Origin: DAOTVS01 sp034436375
GTDB lineage: Bacteria > Chloroflexota > Anaerolineae > SpSt-313
NCBI GenBank assembly: GCA_034436375.1
Contig: DAOTVS010000194.1
Location: forward strand, 1-34,842
DNA length: 34,842 nucleotides
Reading direction: 5' to 3'
Positions 33,534-34,842 of the stretch are shown one piece after another. The translations under genes were made by a program, and so were the position numbers. The notes beneath the pieces are model-generated. The model was not told where the DNA came from and did not search any database. It saw nothing but the letters and a program-made list of their open reading frames with translations. How positions within the stretch are numbered: the first letter of the stretch is position 1; each line of letters opens with the position of its first letter.

Positions 33534-34453
33534 TTATCCTCGAACAGCCCTGCCACAAACGCCTCGGGATCGAACTCGGCCCAATCCTCGACCCTTTCGC
33601 CCGTGCCCACAAAATAGATGGGCAGCTTGAGCTCTTGAGCGATGCTAAAGACGATGCCCCCCTTGGCCGAGCTGTCGAGCTTGGCCAGGATCACCCCGGT
33701 CACATTGACGGCGTCGCAAAAGGCTCGCGCCTGGGAAAGGGCATTCTGCCCGGTCGTAGCATCGATGACCAGAAGTGTCTCATGGGGCGCCCGGTGCACC
33801 TGCTTCGCGACCACTCCGCGCACCTTTTGCAGTTCTGCCATCAGATTGTGTTTCGTATGCAAGCGCCCCGCTGTATCGATAATCACCGTCTCAGCGGCGC
33901 GCGCCTGGGCCGCCTGGACCGTATCAAACGCGACCGCCCCCGGGTCCGAGCCCTGCTGGTGGCCGATCACATCCACGCCCACGCGCTCGCCCCAAATACG
34001 AAGCTGGTCGATGGCCGCGGCACGGAACGTGTCGGCCGCCCCCAGCAACACACGCTCGCCCCTATCTTTGTGGTATTTGGCCAGTTTGGCGATGCTCGTC
34101 GTTTTGCCAGAGCCGTTCACGCCCACGATTAATATAACGGAAAGCTTCTGGTCTCCCGACAGATAAGGCCGCTGGTTCTCGGTCAGGATGCGCAGCAACT
34201 CTTGCTTGAGCAGCACTTCCACGTCGGAGGTCTTGCGCATGGCCCTGGCCTCGGCCCGCTGGCGCACATTGCCCACCACATCGAGCGTAACCTCCACGCC
34301 CACGTCGGCCAGGATCAGCGACTCCTCAAGCCCTTCCCAAAAGGCCTCGTCGACATCGCCATGCCCGAACAGGCTGGTGGCCAGGCGTCCGAAAAATGTT
34401 CGCCTGGTTTTCGTCAGGCTTTCCTGAATGCTTTTTGCCTTGCCAAACAGCAC
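33527..34453 (-). CDS. ftsY: Signal recognition particle receptor FtsY
   Basis: FtsY is the SRP receptor GTPase that docks ribosomes making membrane proteins. The 308-aa protein is a minimal NG form without the long acidic A domain. The N domain is residues 1 to about 95 (TRRTFFGRLATSLFG, then WEGLEESLILADVGV). The G domain has the P-loop GVNGSGKTTS (about 110-119), DTFRAAAIDQL, the DTAGRLHTK box, and AKLDSSAKGG for guanine contact. The start is GTG at 34453 with GAAGGG upstream. A good promoter lies at 34491-34519. The TAA stop opens the repeat array that separates it from prfB; the two are likely cotranscribed. Confidence 0.96.
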   Translation of the reverse strand: MLFGKAKSIQESLTKTRRTFFGRLATSLFGHGDVDEAFWEGLEESLILADVGVEVTLDVVGNVRQRAEARAMRKTSDVEVLLKQELLRILTENQRPYLSGDQKLSVILIVGVNGSGKTTSIAKLAKYHKDRGERVLLGAADTFRAAAIDQLRIWGERVGVDVIGHQQGSDPGAVAFDTVQAAQARAAETVIIDTAGRLHTKHNLMAELQKVRGVVAKQVHRAPHETLLVIDATTGQNALSQARAFCDAVNVTGVILAKLDSSAKGGIVFSIAQELKLPIYFVGTGERVEDWAEFDPEAFVAGLFEDNE

Positions 34454-34490
34454 TTTATCTTGTTCCCTTCAGTTAGTTCTGCAATCCCTC

Positions 34491-34519
34491 ATTATACCAC
34501 AGGCCATCGAGGCGTCCAA
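34491..34519 (-). promoter_or_regulatory. Sigma-70-type promoter of ftsY
   Basis: On the minus strand TTGGAC (34519-34514) is followed after 17 nt by a perfect TATAAT (34496-34491), about 40 nt before the GTG start. Confidence 0.75.
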
Positions 34520-34550
34520 CCCTTTTTGGCTGCATGGCTGCACAATAAAC

Positions 34551-34602
34551 GGGGTGTGGGGTACCAGGTATGAGCGCGCCCATACCTGGTACCCCACACC
34601 CC
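34551..34602. terminator. 22-bp perfect palindrome between ftsY and the next gene, probable terminator
   Basis: Arms 34551-34572 and 34581-34602 are exact reverse complements (22 bp, sequence starting GGGGTGTGGGGTACC) with an 8-nt loop AGCGCGCC. On the minus strand it begins 9 nt after the stop of the partial gene and is followed by GTTTATTGT, consistent with an intrinsic terminator for that gene placed just before the ftsY promoter. Confidence 0.65.
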
Positions 34603-34611
34603 ACTCAGGCT

Positions 34612-34842
34612 CTAGCGCCAGCGGTTCCGCACTCCCCTCACCCAAAGGGTTGCCGCGCCCAGGATCAGCAGCAGGCCGCCTGAGCCCAGGGCGCCCTCGC
34701 GCCACGGGTAGCCCCACAGTTGCTCACGCAGCGCCTGCAGGGTCCCTGGCTCGCTGGGGAGGGCCGCCGGCTCCACAGGAGCAGGTGCCGCTTGCAGGGT
34801 CTGCGCACCAGCCTCGGCTGTCGGCTCCACGGTCGGCGCCAG
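34612..34842 (-). CDS. C-terminal end of a membrane-anchored protein, partial
   Basis: Only the last 76 residues are in the window; the frame is open to the right edge. They comprise a Pro/Ala/Glu-rich linker (PTVEPTAEAGAQTLQAAPAP), a short helix (LQALREQLWGYPW), one membrane helix (GSGGLLLILGAATLWVRG) and a basic tail RNRWR. This is the layout of a surface protein anchored by a C-terminal membrane helix with the positive residues inside. The main domain lies outside the window, so the function is unknown. Confidence 0.6.
   Translation of the reverse strand: MAPTVEPTAEAGAQTLQAAPAPVEPAALPSEPGTLQALREQLWGYPWREGALGSGGLLLILGAATLWVRGVRNRWR

Overview
The window is GC-rich, densely coded bacterial DNA. 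It carries an A/V-type ATPase operon, a tetrahydrofolate-based bacterial Wood-Ljungdahl (reductive acetyl-CoA) gene set, and intergenic repeats built from 7-bp units. This combination fits an anaerobic Chloroflexota-like bacterium (Anaerolineae or a relative) best. That placement is inference from gene content; no rRNA or tRNA gene is visible.

Layout. 1-4444 (minus strand): A/V-type ATPase subunits H, C, I, K, F and E in that order. E runs off the left edge and the catalytic subunits presumably follow outside. 4592-5805 (plus): a strong promoter, an RpoD-family sigma factor and a hairpin terminator. 6018-9475: fchA, folD and fhs, which take formate to methylene-THF. 9830-17143: a small HMA-fold protein, CO dehydrogenase (acsA), acetyl-CoA synthase (acsB) and the two corrinoid iron-sulfur protein subunits (acsD, acsC). 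17292-18949: a membrane-anchored alpha/beta-hydrolase-like protein without its nucleophile serine, and a PAP2 phosphatase. 19148-22898: the corrinoid reductive activator (acsV), the nickel-insertion ATPase (cooC) and the methyl-THF methyltransferase (acsE). 23092-25050: a Gfo/Idh/MocA oxidoreductase and a UroD-family methyltransferase-like protein. 25183-29098: a polytopic M28 peptidase and two sulfur-transfer proteins (tandem rhodanese; metallo-beta-lactamase/rhodanese fusion). 29175-34842: a DinB-like protein, an AlkZ-related winged-helix protein, two hypothetical proteins, a DUF3786 protein, prfB with a programmed +1 frameshift, ftsY, and the end of a membrane-anchored protein.

How the genes work together. 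FchA, FolD and Fhs make one-carbon units on THF. AcsE moves the methyl group to the corrinoid protein AcsCD, AcsV reactivates oxidised cobalt, AcsA makes CO from CO2, CooC matures nickel clusters, and AcsB joins methyl, CO and CoA. Methylene-THF reductase and formate dehydrogenase are not in the window. FolD has Ile where the cyclohydrolase Lys should be, which explains the need for neighbouring FchA.

Most notable signals: four inverted-repeat elements made of 7-bp units, each starting exactly on the stop codon of a gene (acsC, the PAP2 gene, acsE, ftsY); a Cys-less HMA-fold protein directly before the CODH gene, with a leader that can form mutually exclusive stems; a CRP-like palindrome just after the fhs promoter; and two enzymes lacking catalytic residues inside the acs cluster.
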